Below are positions 11,201-21,400 of a stretch of 64,000 nucleotides of DNA, in pieces (within the stretch, counting starts at the first letter, position 1; each line of letters starts with the position of its first letter). A program made the position numbers and the translations under genes. Source of the stretch: Lathyrus oleraceus (taxonomy: Eukaryota > Streptophyta > Magnoliopsida > Fabales > Fabaceae). The stretch lies in the NCBI RefSeq assembly GCF_024323335.1, contig NC_066579.1, positions 356,950,900 to 357,014,899 on the forward strand, written 5' to 3'. The notes below the pieces were generated by a model. The model had not been told where the DNA came from, searched no databases, and saw nothing but the letters and a program-made list of their open reading frames with translations.

Positions 11201-11534
11201 CCTCTTGTCTGTCAACAATCGGAGCAGGATTACGGGCCGGGGCACGAACTGCTCTGGCATTGGCGGCATCTGGAGCAATAGGTTGACCGTTGATTCGAAT
11301 ACCCCCCAACTCATCACCTGTAGCATAGTTGTTGATGGGTACAGCAGCAGCAACATTGTTATCATTGACCGGGCCTCCCTCTGGCGGAGCATGGTTGACC
11401 GGTGGAATTGCAGCTTCTTGTCTCTGAACCAGGGCTCGAAGTTCTTCTTGACCTTGTGCAACCCCTTGCATCATATTCATAAACTGGGCCATGTTAGCCT
11501 TCATCTCAGCCAACTCTGCTTGAACTTGATCCAT
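8220..11534 (-). CDS. gag-pro: E1 Gag-protease polyprotein
   Basis: Open frame of 1104 residues, the structural protein plus aspartic protease of E1. The N-terminal 40 residues are a Met/Leu-rich helical segment (ELAEMKANMAQFM). The Gag core spans about 155-335 (WMYFFQDSLSGASLDWY). A Gln-rich linker (about 378-400) leads to a zinc knuckle of variant form C453-x2-H456-x5-H462-x4-C467. A small Cys cluster (C542, C546, C549, C556) is unassigned. The protease active site is DTGSS at 846-850. The tail is acidic (SDCDLDNW). The stop lies in the predicted intron, so the spliced RNA could give Gag-Pro-Pol. The Met at 11534 was taken as start, but conserved coding sequence continues upstream to about 11591. 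A nearly identical 5' fragment lies at 39592-40023. Confidence 0.93.
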   Translation of the reverse strand: MDQVQAELAEMKANMAQFMNMMQGVAQGQEELRALVQRQEAAIPPVNHAPPEGGPVNDNNVAAAVPINNYATGDELGGIRINGQPIAPDAANARAVRAPARNPAPIVDRQEDMFTLLSEDEDVLGRVDERDRKVDALAEKIRAMECQNSLGFDVTNMGLVEGLRIPYKFKAPSFDKYNGTSCPRTHVQAYYRKISVYTDDEKMWMYFFQDSLSGASLDWYMELKRDSIRCWRDLGEAFLRQYKHNMDMAPSRTQLQSLCQKSNESFKEYAQRWRELAARVQPPMLERELTDMFIGTLQGVFMDRMGSCPFGSFSDVVICGERTESLIKTGKIQDAGSSSSKKPFAGAPRRREGETNAVQYRRDQNRSEYHQAAAVTIPAPQPRQQQQQRVQQPQQQQQRPYQPRQRMPDRRFDSLPMSYAELLPELLRLGMVELRTMAPPTVLPPGYDASVRCDFHSGAPGHHTEKCRALQHKVQDLIDAKAINFAPVPNIVNNPMPQHGGHRVNNIEGKEAEDLVVNVDDVQTSLLVVKGRLLNGGVYSGCDEDCLGCAESENGCDQLRAGIQGMMDEGCLQFSRAVKDRGTVSTITIYFKLSEGRGQRVVSAPATNGTPVTISVPVTISAPTTITASGRRAVENSRAVPWKYDNAHRSNRRAESQTRPVNQAPVTIGLPNRVPATVGPAVDNVGGPGGFTRSGRLFAPQPLRDNNAEALARAKGKQAVVEEEPVQKEAPEGSFEKDVEEFMKIIKKSDYKIVDQLNQTPSKISILSLLLCSEAHRNALLKMLNLAYVPQEISVNQLEGVMANVSTRHGVGFTNLDLPPEGRNHNKALHITMECKGAVLSHVLVDTGSSLNVLPKQILKKIDVEGFVLTPSDLIVRAFDGSKRSVCGEVTLPVKIGPEVFDIIFYVMDIQPAYSCLLGRPWIHAAGAVSSTLHQKLKYVWNGQIVTVCGEEEILVSHLSSFKYVEVDGEIHETLCQAFETVALERVAYAEQRKPGASITSYKQAKEVVDSGKAEGWGKMVDLPVKEDKFGVGYEPLQAEQNSQAGPSTFTSAGLMNHGDVSATGSEDCDSDCDLDNWVRSCAPGGSINNWTAEEVVQVTLLTE

Positions 11535-11591
11535 ACCTCTCTGTTGATTCAGTCTTGTTGAGTAGCGGTGCGGACGTTGATCAGCTATCCT
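11535..11591 (-). other. conserved in-frame extension upstream of the E1 gag Met
   Basis: Nineteen codons before the annotated Met encode RIAD-Q-RPHRYSTRLN. E2 has RIADC-RPHRYSTRLN and E4 (+ strand) has RPHRYFTRRN at the same place. In E1 and E2 an in-frame stop lies further upstream. Protein-level conservation suggests that Gag really begins upstream, by a spliced leader exon (a CAG precedes this block in E1 and E4) or a non-AUG start. Confidence 0.55.
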
Positions 11592-11944
11592 GCCTGAACA
11601 GGAACCAAGAGTGAGAAGTCACGACCAAGAACACCTGTTATGCAAAATGATATGAGCATGGTGCTAATGATGCGTATGATGCACATGATATGTTCATTCT
11701 TCAGGCATTCAAAGAGCCTGAGTCATCCTCAAAAGATGGCAACCTGCAGCAAGAACAACACAGAAGCACAGAAACAACATACACAAGAGTGATGAGTACA
11801 AAGTAAAACCAACAACCCCATCTATATGAGTAACAGGATCATACAACAAAGTTGACAAAGAAAATCCAAACAATCGGAGTACAACAATGAATCCCATCCA
11901 ACAAGCCTGGAGGTGATTCTCAACATACACATCAAAGATACAAA
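11592..11944 (-). other. E1 spacer between ORF1 and gag
   Basis: About 350 bp without a credible product. A 93-codon open stretch (11709-11990) overlaps the ORF1 end and resembles no Ogre protein I know. In RNA sense there are CAG sites upstream of gag that could be splice acceptors. Confidence 0.5.
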
Positions 11945-13633
11945 CTAAGACAAACGGCCTCTCGGAATGAGAGTCTTCAAGTACTGACACTGGTCTATCA
12001 ACAGGTCACATTCTGAACATTCTGACAAAAGAGTGATCTTCTCCTTCAGTTGTCGTCTAAGCTCTACCACTTCTCCTCCAAGGTGGTTCTCTGATGCCTG
12101 TCTCAAGTCTACTTCCTTCTTCAACTGGATGTCTCTGTCTCTGAGTTGCTTCTCCAAGTCTCTGATCTTCTTCTGATAGCTGGCCTCAACCCTCTGCAGC
12201 CTCAAGCACTCCCGGTGTTCTGCATCTAACATGCTCTCCACCTCCTCGTAGGATCTCTTCTTGCTTCTCAGTCTGCTAGCATCTTCTTCTCGCACTCCTC
12301 TGAGTTGATGAACCAAGTTCCACCTATCAGCCTTGGCTTTGTACAGCTCCATCTGGGTATCTTGCTCCTTCTCTCTCAAACGGCGATTCTCCATCAAGGC
12401 TTGCTTGTAGTGCTCCGCAGGTACACTCTCAGTAAGGATCAAAGGTGGTTGCTCGTGCAACGGCTCCATCCTATCGTAGGGTAACAACAAAGTTTCTACT
12501 CTCTCCTTGACCCAATCAGTGTAATCAGGCATAGCAACGGCAAACTTCTTCCCTAAGACAGATCCATCCTTCACACCAATAGACTTCCAAGCTCTCCCTA
12601 TCTGCTCCAATCTATCTGGGTCACTCTGCTTCTCAAAATACACACTTTCTGCTACCTCAGCCTCAAGTGGTCTCCCCTTCATCACAAACCCCAACTGGCG
12701 AAGAGAAAGAACCGGGTTGTAATTGATGCAACCCCTAGTCCCTATGAGTGGCACATTACGGAATCCTCCACAGCTCATAATGACGTTACGCACATCCATC
12801 CGGTAAGATTGCCACCTGATATCATAGGAAGTAAGAGACATAACCCTCTGAGTCCACTTATGCATGCTCTGAGCATCCACAAAAGGTCCACTGACTGGCA
12901 GGAGAGACAAGAACCATCTGAGCAAAAGCGGGAGACAACACCTGATAGCCCCACCCTTACCATGCCTACTGTGAATAGCATAGTAAGTGTCAGCTAATAG
13001 AGTAGGAACTGGATTTCCTCCAATGAAAATACTGACTGCAGCATAGTCAACAAAATTGGGCATACTCGGAAACAGGACGATCCCATAGATCATGACGGCC
13101 AACTGAGCATGAAAGGCTTCCCAACTTCCCTTCTCTGCTTCTTCTCTAGCTACCCTCAACAGAAACTTCAAAGGCAATCCTACAACATCCCCACTGGACT
13201 TCCAACTATCACTGACTTCCTTGATACCCAAATGGAGAGCTCTGGCAACAACTCTGAAATCAACCTCCTTGGGCACATCCAAGAAAGGAACCTGATACCG
13301 GACCGGGACACTCAGCAGAATGGAGTATTCCTCAAGAGTAGGCGCCAACTGATAATCTTGAAAGGTGAAACAATGAAGCTCTGGGTCGTAGAACTGTAGA
13401 AGAGTCTGCAACGGCACCGGATCGACTACCATCTTCAACAGGGTCAGAATATCTCCATACTGGTCAACAAACCCCTTCTGGTTACCACTGGTCATAAGGT
13501 TGCTCAACTCAATCAGAGACGTCAAAGGTTCACGGTGAAAGCTGTAGGAACAAGTCTTCCGCTTCAACTCTGGGACTGTTGCCATCTCTATCAGTGAACA
13601 AGCTCTGGAATGTACCTGAGAAATGATATGCAT
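11945..13633 (-). CDS. E1 ORF1, Ogre-specific protein upstream of gag
   Basis: Open frame of 562 residues. ORF1 upstream of gag is a hallmark of autonomous Ogre elements, and its function is not established. The first about 390 residues form a globular region (LTSLIELSNLM, FVDYAAVSIFIGG, GFRNVPLIGTRGCINYNP) that resembles the plant-mobile-domain/DUF7745 type of sequence; that assignment is from memory and not verified. Residues about 410-545 are strongly heptad-like and charged, a long coiled coil. The second Met, 17 residues in (MATVPEL, at 13585), may be the true start. E2, E4 and E5 lack this ORF. The copy at 40434-42049 is broken by a 73 bp deletion. Confidence 0.88.
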   Translation of the reverse strand: MHIISQVHSRACSLIEMATVPELKRKTCSYSFHREPLTSLIELSNLMTSGNQKGFVDQYGDILTLLKMVVDPVPLQTLLQFYDPELHCFTFQDYQLAPTLEEYSILLSVPVRYQVPFLDVPKEVDFRVVARALHLGIKEVSDSWKSSGDVVGLPLKFLLRVAREEAEKGSWEAFHAQLAVMIYGIVLFPSMPNFVDYAAVSIFIGGNPVPTLLADTYYAIHSRHGKGGAIRCCLPLLLRWFLSLLPVSGPFVDAQSMHKWTQRVMSLTSYDIRWQSYRMDVRNVIMSCGGFRNVPLIGTRGCINYNPVLSLRQLGFVMKGRPLEAEVAESVYFEKQSDPDRLEQIGRAWKSIGVKDGSVLGKKFAVAMPDYTDWVKERVETLLLPYDRMEPLHEQPPLILTESVPAEHYKQALMENRRLREKEQDTQMELYKAKADRWNLVHQLRGVREEDASRLRSKKRSYEEVESMLDAEHRECLRLQRVEASYQKKIRDLEKQLRDRDIQLKKEVDLRQASENHLGGEVVELRRQLKEKITLLSECSECDLLIDQCQYLKTLIPRGRLS

Positions 13634-14389
13634 GCAGGGATTAGTTTTTTTTTTACTTTTCTTTTCCCCCCTTTTTTTTGTATCTTTTTTTTTATTGCGT
13701 ATTTTTTTTGAAAATAAACATGCTATGATGCAAATGATGCAGACACGACTGGTTGGCTGTGTCTCTCAGAACACAGGATCAAAGCTTCGACTTGAACTCG
13801 GAACCACAAATTCATCTGAAACCCAAAGTCATCTGAGACCCCAAAATTCTGAACCAATAGTCACCAACAGGATCACAAGTCACCAACAAGTCACCAACAA
13901 GTCACCAACTGGTACCTGTAATAATGATCATTCCCTCCCCACTCACGGGTGTCATCTAGGCCAGGGTAAGGTCGAGAGAAACGCAGCATAAATAACCTTT
14001 CGCAGAACATCATCATATACACACCCGAAGTATGTAACGATAATGCCCCACCAGGGTCTGAACTGCTCGTGATATCAATGTTCCGCTAAGTGGCGCAATA
14101 CCACCCGCTTCCCATGAATCACTCTATTCCTAAGTATCCTAGATTTCACTCATGGCCTGGGTATTGGGCCTTTTACCTCATGTAACTCCCACCCCAACAG
14201 AGAGAAACAGACAACCAGCCAGGTGAACAGATGAATATGAATGCAAACATTAATGCAAACATAAATGCAAACAAATAAATAAATGAATGCAATAAAAACA
14301 GCAAACAGCAACCAAAACCCTAACCTAGAGAGCGCTAGGAGAGACTCGCTTAGGGAAGATGGACCAGCACAGGTCAACTTCTCTATAGT
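13634..14389 (-). other. E1 5' leader between PBS and ORF1
   Basis: Non-coding leader with a long T-rich tract (13646-13710, A-rich in RNA sense). About 450 bp of it (13930-14389) is closely similar to the E2 leader (32200-32680), although the two LTRs differ much more elsewhere. A shared leader is expected if both RNAs are packaged by the same Gag. Confidence 0.6.
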
Positions 14390-14406
14390 CCCCAGCAGAG
14401 TCGCCA
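14390..14406 (-). promoter_or_regulatory. primer-binding site of E1 (tRNA-Arg type)
   Basis: The minus strand reads TGGCGACTCTGCTGGGG, two bases after the LTR end (GATGCGACA). A plant tRNA-Arg 3' end with CCA gives TGGCGACTCCGCTGGG as its complement, one mismatch. tRNA-Arg priming is typical of Ogre. Confidence 0.85.
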
Positions 14407-14408
14407 CT

Positions 14409-17400
14409 TGTCGCATCACGCGAAAAACCGGCGGGAAAACAAGAACAACAGAGCCGCCACCGTGCGTTATTTATCCCAAAAGAGGGAAAGGAAACGCTCA
14501 GAGTAAACCTGGGAAAGGACATGGTCTCGCGACCAAAGAGAATGGGATCGGGAGTCGGTTATGCGAAGGGAAGGTATTAGCACCCCTACGCATCCGTCGT
14601 ACTCGACGGGATCCACGCACAAAAGGAGGGAAAATGGTTGCTAAACACTGCTCAAACTCACACACACTGGCTGAAAGAGACACAAGAAAACAAGACTGAA
14701 ACTGACTCGGCAGGATATCGCGCCCTGGGCCTACTTAGTCTATCAGGCATAGACATCAGAGTCGAAGTAGTTCGGACTGGGGAAACGACACATGCTCGCT
14801 AGGATGTCGCATCCTATGCATACGTATCTCCTTGGACGAAGGAGAATCAGAGCATTCGTAGCTCGGCTGACACGCACACAAACAAACACAGGCAAAGGCA
14901 AACATGGAGCCTGAATGCCAATCACTGGACTTACATCAGCATCCGAACCAAAACGCACTCAAGGAGGCAAACATGGAGCCTGAATGCCAATCACTGGACT
15001 TACATCAGCATCCGAACCTAAACACACGCACACTGGAACCTAACTGCCACTCGATGGACTTACATCAGCTTCCAAGCACACAACAAGACAAAACAAAAAC
15101 ACAGGCGCCCGGAGAGATCAGCTCATCTCCTGCCTACGTACCTCATCTGGTATGAGGATCAGGGCGACGTAGTTCCCCTACAGAGGGATAAAGGACTAGC
15201 CTAACCAGATAACAGAGGGAGACACAACACTAGGGAGACTACGACTCGAGCCTAGATGTTGTCATGCAAAATCAACCCTAAGTTAAGGTTTCTAGCTAAC
15301 TGGCACAGGGAGCCAGCCTATCCTAGTCCTGACTTGCACAGGAAGCAAGCCACACACACACTTAACTTGCACAGGAAGCAAGCCAAGCAAAACCTAACTT
15401 GCACAGGAAGCAAGTCTAAACTAACCCTAACTTGCACAGGAAGCAAGTCAAACAAACATACAAGCACAGGTAGCACACACTATATACAAACAAGGGCTCA
15501 CACAAGGGTTAGGTTTTAGTCGAGGGGTCATATCAACCTCAACAAACAAACCACTGGAACTGGGTAGTGTTAGCTCTTAACCTTGCCATTGAGGGGCTAA
15601 GGTGAAGCAGATGAAAGGTGAGTGAAGATAAGACTTCACAGCTCTTATCCCTGGCCTGGGAGAGCTTAAGACAAGAATGTGTGGGTTCAGAAAGTGGGAA
15701 CCCTTCTACACATTTGAAACTGACTCAACTGTACAATTGTACAAGATCTTGGGTTTGTATCTGCAATGCATCAACACAGTGGTGTGAGCAAAGCAGAAGA
15801 CACACAAAATAGCAGGGGATAGATTGCATATCCCTTGGGTTCTGCCAATTGCCTCTTCACTTAGGAGGTCTTTGACTCTATGCAAGGACAAAAGTAAACA
15901 GTCACAAACATTGCCTCTTAAGGAGGACTTCAGACAGTTGCCTGGCCAAGTAACAGGCCAGGTCTTCCAGACTACATGAAGTAAAGGAATTATACCTCAA
16001 GCAAGTTGCTACTTAAAGCAAAGCAAAGCAAAAGTTCACAAGGAACTAAAAGCAACTAAAGTACCTGAAATCAGTCAAGCACAGTTAGTATACAAGTCAA
16101 AGTTAAATCAGAATGAAACAAAGGTTAACAGTCAGCACAAGCAGATAGGTGTGCAATGCACAAGGTTCAAGGCATGTGAGCCAAGCAACCTACAAAACAA
16201 GCATGTTAGTCATGATAAACAAGCACACTCAATCAATTTGTATTGGTCTCATTGAAGCATTTGTGGCTTAACCTGAAAACATGAGCTCAAAGGTGAGTAA
16301 CAGGACCACTAGGACAAGCCTAGGGTCAAAAGAGAATGAGAAAGTCAAAACAGCAAATGACAAGTGTCCAAAATCATGTTCAAACATTCAAGAAACAAAA
16401 CCAATTGGGTTCACATTCATATCAATCATCATCATCATTTCATGAACAAATTAGGTCAAGGTATAGCAAACAGAAGCTCATAGAAGTCAACAGCAAGACT
16501 TAACTCAAAAGCAATCTTAAACATTTCCAAAAATCACCAAATAAATCATGGTCAATCACAACCCACAGCATGGTAAGCATGTCAAATTTCATCTCATTTG
16601 GACAAGTGGAAGGCAGTCAATAAAAATCAGAAAGTCAAAGCCATTTTGAACATGCTCAAAGAAGTCAACCAAACATGCATCAACTTAGAAAAATCATAAA
16701 TCAGAAATGGTGTATGATAAATGAATGGGACTAAAACCATGGCAAATATGAGGATGTCTAGTTATCTCATGTAAAATTTCATGTCCATCTAATAAAGTAT
16801 GAGAATTTCACAAATGAAATGGGAACAAGTGTCACATGAGGTCAACATTTGACCAAGCAGGGGAGAAAATCTCAAACAATTAGGAAATGCCACAAATAAT
16901 TCCAAGAAAATTCACATGTAAACTAGACATACAAGAGTAGGTTCATGCAAAAAATCAAACCAATTGGAGGTCAAGAAGCATGGTATCAAAAATCATCAAG
17001 TTGGACATCAATGGTGTGACACAAATTGTCACACCCTAATTCAAAAAATCATAACTCACAAACCAGCAATGATAAATTCACAAACTCTACACCAAAATCA
17101 CCATGAGTATGTCTAGTTTAAGCACAAAACATTTGGGAGCCATTGGATAAAGTATCATCATTTCACAAATGTTTTGGCAAAGTGTACAAAATATGAGCAC
17201 ATTCTACAAACCCTAATGCCATTTAAAAACCATCCATCAAAAAATTCCGGAAAAAATATGATTAAAAACTAGAGATTGTGATGAACATTCCACAAAAAAC
17301 CCCGTGAAAATTGGATTTGAAATGAGTGAAATATGATTTTTCAAAGTTGAGTAACCAAAGTGAAATAAAATATGAAATTAAAATGAATTAATTGGATTTA

Positions 17401-18408
17401 CTAATGAACCGGATGGCAATCTTGTAATTTTGGATTTCATTAATCAAAACGACGCCGTTTAGGCGCGGCCAGGGAAATGTTCCTATTGGCTGGCATGGGG
17501 AACAGTAAGATGCACATGCGTGATACAGATTTTCTGGAAAAAATATTAGGGTTTGGCCATGTACAGTGAACACTCATCCCTTCCAATCAGCTCGAAAAAA
17601 TTTTATGCCCAGAATTTGAAATCAAAAAGGGCATTCGAATCAACACTCCATGCTCATCAATATTACAGCAACAAAAATCATAGAATCATGCTCACGAGAG
17701 AGATCAAAGCTCAAACACATTCATACATGACACTTTAAGGCAACATAACTTCCTTAATATGCGACCATTTTCGATGAGGCAAAGCTTAAAACAATCAGCA
17801 TTGCAAGACCTTCATAATGCATAACATGGTTTTGGAAAATGAGAGATTCGAAAAACCATACCAGATTTGAAGAACAGAGTTGGGTTGTGGTCGTTTGGTT
17901 GCAAAGAGGCGAACCAGATCCCCCTTGTGGTCTGTATGTATGAATGGTCAAGTGTGGAGTGCTCATACGCCTTGCTTCTAGCTTCCAACAAGTTCTGCCA
18001 TGGATGCTGCTTGAAAAAGACAGTCCATGAATCTTGATTACAGTTGGTTTAGGATGATGGAAATGTGCTCATAATGAAGAGAGATGGTGAAGCAAGTAAG
18101 GCAAGGCTTGGTCTCTTTGAGGATTTTGGCAGATTTTTGAAAATGCACAAAATGAGGTTTGAGAGAATGAAATGAAATCTGAGTTGGTGTGGCTGCTACT
18201 AGGGTTTGTAATTGACAGAAAATGATCTTAAGATCTGCTGTTTGATGTTGCTTGTGGTACTGAATCAAAGGCCATGAAAATGTGGGATGGAGTAGTTGAA
18301 AGTTGTACTTTTGGCCAATTTTCAAGCAACTAGGGAATGGCTACACGTACTGCACAAGAATGGGCTTCCAACAAGTTTTAATCAACATTTCAGAACATGT
18401 TTGAATGG
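14409..18408 (-). mobile_element. LTR A: E1 5' LTR, truncated copy
   Basis: Begins (+ sense) with TGTCGCATC at 14409 and matches LTR D at a constant offset of 28416 with only a handful of substitutions. The match ends after TTGAATGG at 18408, so the last about 860 bp (the start of U3) are missing. It contains about 70 bp repeats (14900-15070), four or five CTTGC-ACAGGAA-GCAAG hairpins (15300-15450) and other hairpins shared with E2 and E4 LTRs. No TATA box was assigned. Short ORFs inside have no support. Confidence 0.9.
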
Positions 18409-21400
18409 GACACATGCTCACACACACTGGCTGAAAGAGACACAAGAAAACAAGACTGAAACTGACTCGGCAGGATATCGCGCCCTGGGCCTACTTAGTC
18501 TATCAGGCATAGACATCAGAGTCGAAGTAGTTCGGACTGGGGAAACGACACATGCTCGCTAGGATGTCGCATCCTATGCATACGTATCTTCTCGGACGAG
18601 AGAAGAATCAGAGCATTCGTAGCTCGGCTGACACGCACACAGACAAACACAGGCAAAGGCAAACATGGAGCCTGAATGCCAATCACTGGACTTACATCAG
18701 CATCCGAACCAAAACACACAAGAAGGCAAACATGGAGCCCAAATGCCAATCACTGGACTTACATTGACATCCGAACCTAAACACACGCACACTGGAACCC
18801 AAATTCCACTCGATGGACTTACATCAGCTTCCAAGCACACAACAACACAACAAGTTGATAGGGAGTCGGGGACTCGAGCCTATAACTGTCAAGCACACAC
18901 TCAAACAGACAGACAACAAATTGCTAAGGAGTCAGGCACTCGAGCCTAGCAAATGGCAAACAACACACACAAAAAGAAAAAAGGGCGCCCGGAGAGATCA
19001 GCTCAATCTCCTGCCTACATACTTCATCTGGTATGAAGATCAGGGCGATGTAGTTCCCCTACGCAGGGATAAAGGATTAGCCTAACCAGATAACAGAGGG
19101 AGACACGACTCTAGGGAGACTACGACTCGAGCCTAGATGTTATCATGCAAATCATCCCTAAGTTAAGGTTTCTAGCTAAATGGCACAAGGGCCAACCTAT
19201 CCTAAGCATGGCTCACACAGGAAGCAAGCCACACACACTTAACTTGCACAGGAAGCAAGCCAAGTAAAACCTAACTTGCACAGGAAGCAAGTCTAAACTA
19301 ATCCTAACTTGCACAGGAAGCAAGTCAAACAATCCTATCTTGCACAGGAAGCAAGTCAAACAATCCTACAAGCACAGATAGCACACGCTATACACAAACA
19401 AGTGGCTCAAACAAGGGTTAGGTTTTAGTCAAGGGGTCATATCAACCTCGACAAACAAACCTCTGGAACTGGGTGAATGTGCTCTTAACCTTGCCATTGA
19501 GGGGCTAAGGTGAAGCAGATGAAAGGATGAAGTGAGGATGAGACCTCACAGCTCTTATCCCTGGCCTGGGAGAGCTCAAGACAAGAATGTGTGGGTTCAG
19601 AAAGTGGGAACCCTTCTACACATTTGATACTGACTCAACTGTGCAATTGCACAATATCTTGGGTTTGTATCTGCAATGCATCAACACAGTGGTGTGAGCA
19701 AAGCAAATGACACACTGAATAGTGGGGGATAGATTGCATATCCCTACCTTCCACCAATTGCCTCTTCACTTAGGAGGACTTTGACTCTATGCGAGGACAA
19801 AGTTAAACATCCACAAACATTGCCTCTTAAGGAGGACTTCAGACAGTTGCCTGGCCAAGTAACAGGCCAGGTCTTCCAGACTACATGAAGTAAAAGAGAC
19901 ATACCTCAATGCAAATTGCTTATACAAGCAAAGCAAAGCAAAAAGTTCACAAGGAACTAAAAGCAACTAAAGCACCTGTAACGGTCAAGCAGATGTTAGT
20001 ATACAACTTCAAACAAAGTAAAAGGAAACAGAGGTCAACAGTTAATTGGAGGCAAATGAATGTGCAAGGCACAAGGCTTAAGGCATGTGAGCCAAGCCAC
20101 CTACAAAACAAAGAGGTTAGACAATGATACTTGAGTAAGCTCAATCAAAAGAATTGGTCTCAATGGCCATTGGTTGGTCAACCTGAAAACACAAACTCAA
20201 AGGTGAGTAACAGGACCACTAGGGCAAGCCTAGGGTCAAAAAGGAATGAGAAAGTCCAAACAGCAAGGGGTAAGTATCCAAAATCATGTTCAAACAATTA
20301 GGAAACAAAACCAATTGGGTTCACATTCATATCAATCACTACCATCATTTCATGAACCATTTAGGTCAAAGCATAGCAAACAGAAGCTCATAGAAGTCAA
20401 CAGCAAGACTTGCATCAAAAGCAATCTAAACATTTTCCAAAAATCACCGAATAAATCATGATCAAACCTAACACATAGCATGATAAGCATGTCAAATTTC
20501 ATCCCATTTGGACAAGTGGAAGGCAGTTAATGAAAATCAGAAAGTCAAAGCCAATTTGAACATGCACCAAGAAGTCAACCAAACATGCATCAACTTAGAA
20601 AAATCATAAGTCAAGAATGGTGTATGATAAATGAATGGGATCAAAACCATGGTAAAGATGAGGATGTCTAGTTATCTCATGCAAAATTTCATGTCCATCT
20701 AATAAAGTATGAGAATTTCACAAATGAAATGGGAACATGTGTCACACAAGGTCAACATTTGTCTAGGCAGGGAAGAAAAATCTCAAACAAATGGAAAATA
20801 GTTCAATTAAATCCAAGAAAATTCACAAGTAAACTAGACATACAAGAGTGGGTTCATGCAAAAAATCAAGTCATTTGGAGGTCAAGAAGCATGGCTATGA
20901 AAATCATGAAGTTGGACATCAATGGTGTGACACAAATTATCACACCCTAATTCAAAAAAATCATAACTCACAAACCACAAGTGATAAATGCACAAACTCT
21001 ACACCAAAATCACCATGAGTGTGTCTATTTTAAGCACAAAAAATTTGGGAGCCATTGGATACATTCTCATCATTTCACAAATGATTTGGCAAAGTGTACA
21101 AAATTTGGTCACATGTCACAAACCCTAGCACCATTTAAAAACCACTCATCCAAAAATTCTGGAAAAATAATGATAAAAAAGTAGAGATCATGATGAACAC
21201 AACACAAAAAATCCCATTGAATTTGGATCAAAAATGAGCAAGTTATGATTTTTGGAAGATTGGATATAAAATGTGAAATTAAAATAGAATAAATGAGGCA
21301 AGAATGGCAGTTTGGTAATATTTGGATCCACTTAATGATACGCTGCCGTTTTTGGGCCAAGGAGGAAATGTTTTAATTGGTTGGAGGAAGAAAAGTGGCA

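Noticed and set aside
10908..11561. 217-codon plus-strand ORF
   Set aside because: Antisense shadow of E1 gag.
14390..14406. Possible tRNA-Arg gene
   Set aside because: Only the 3' end sequence is present; it is the primer-binding site.
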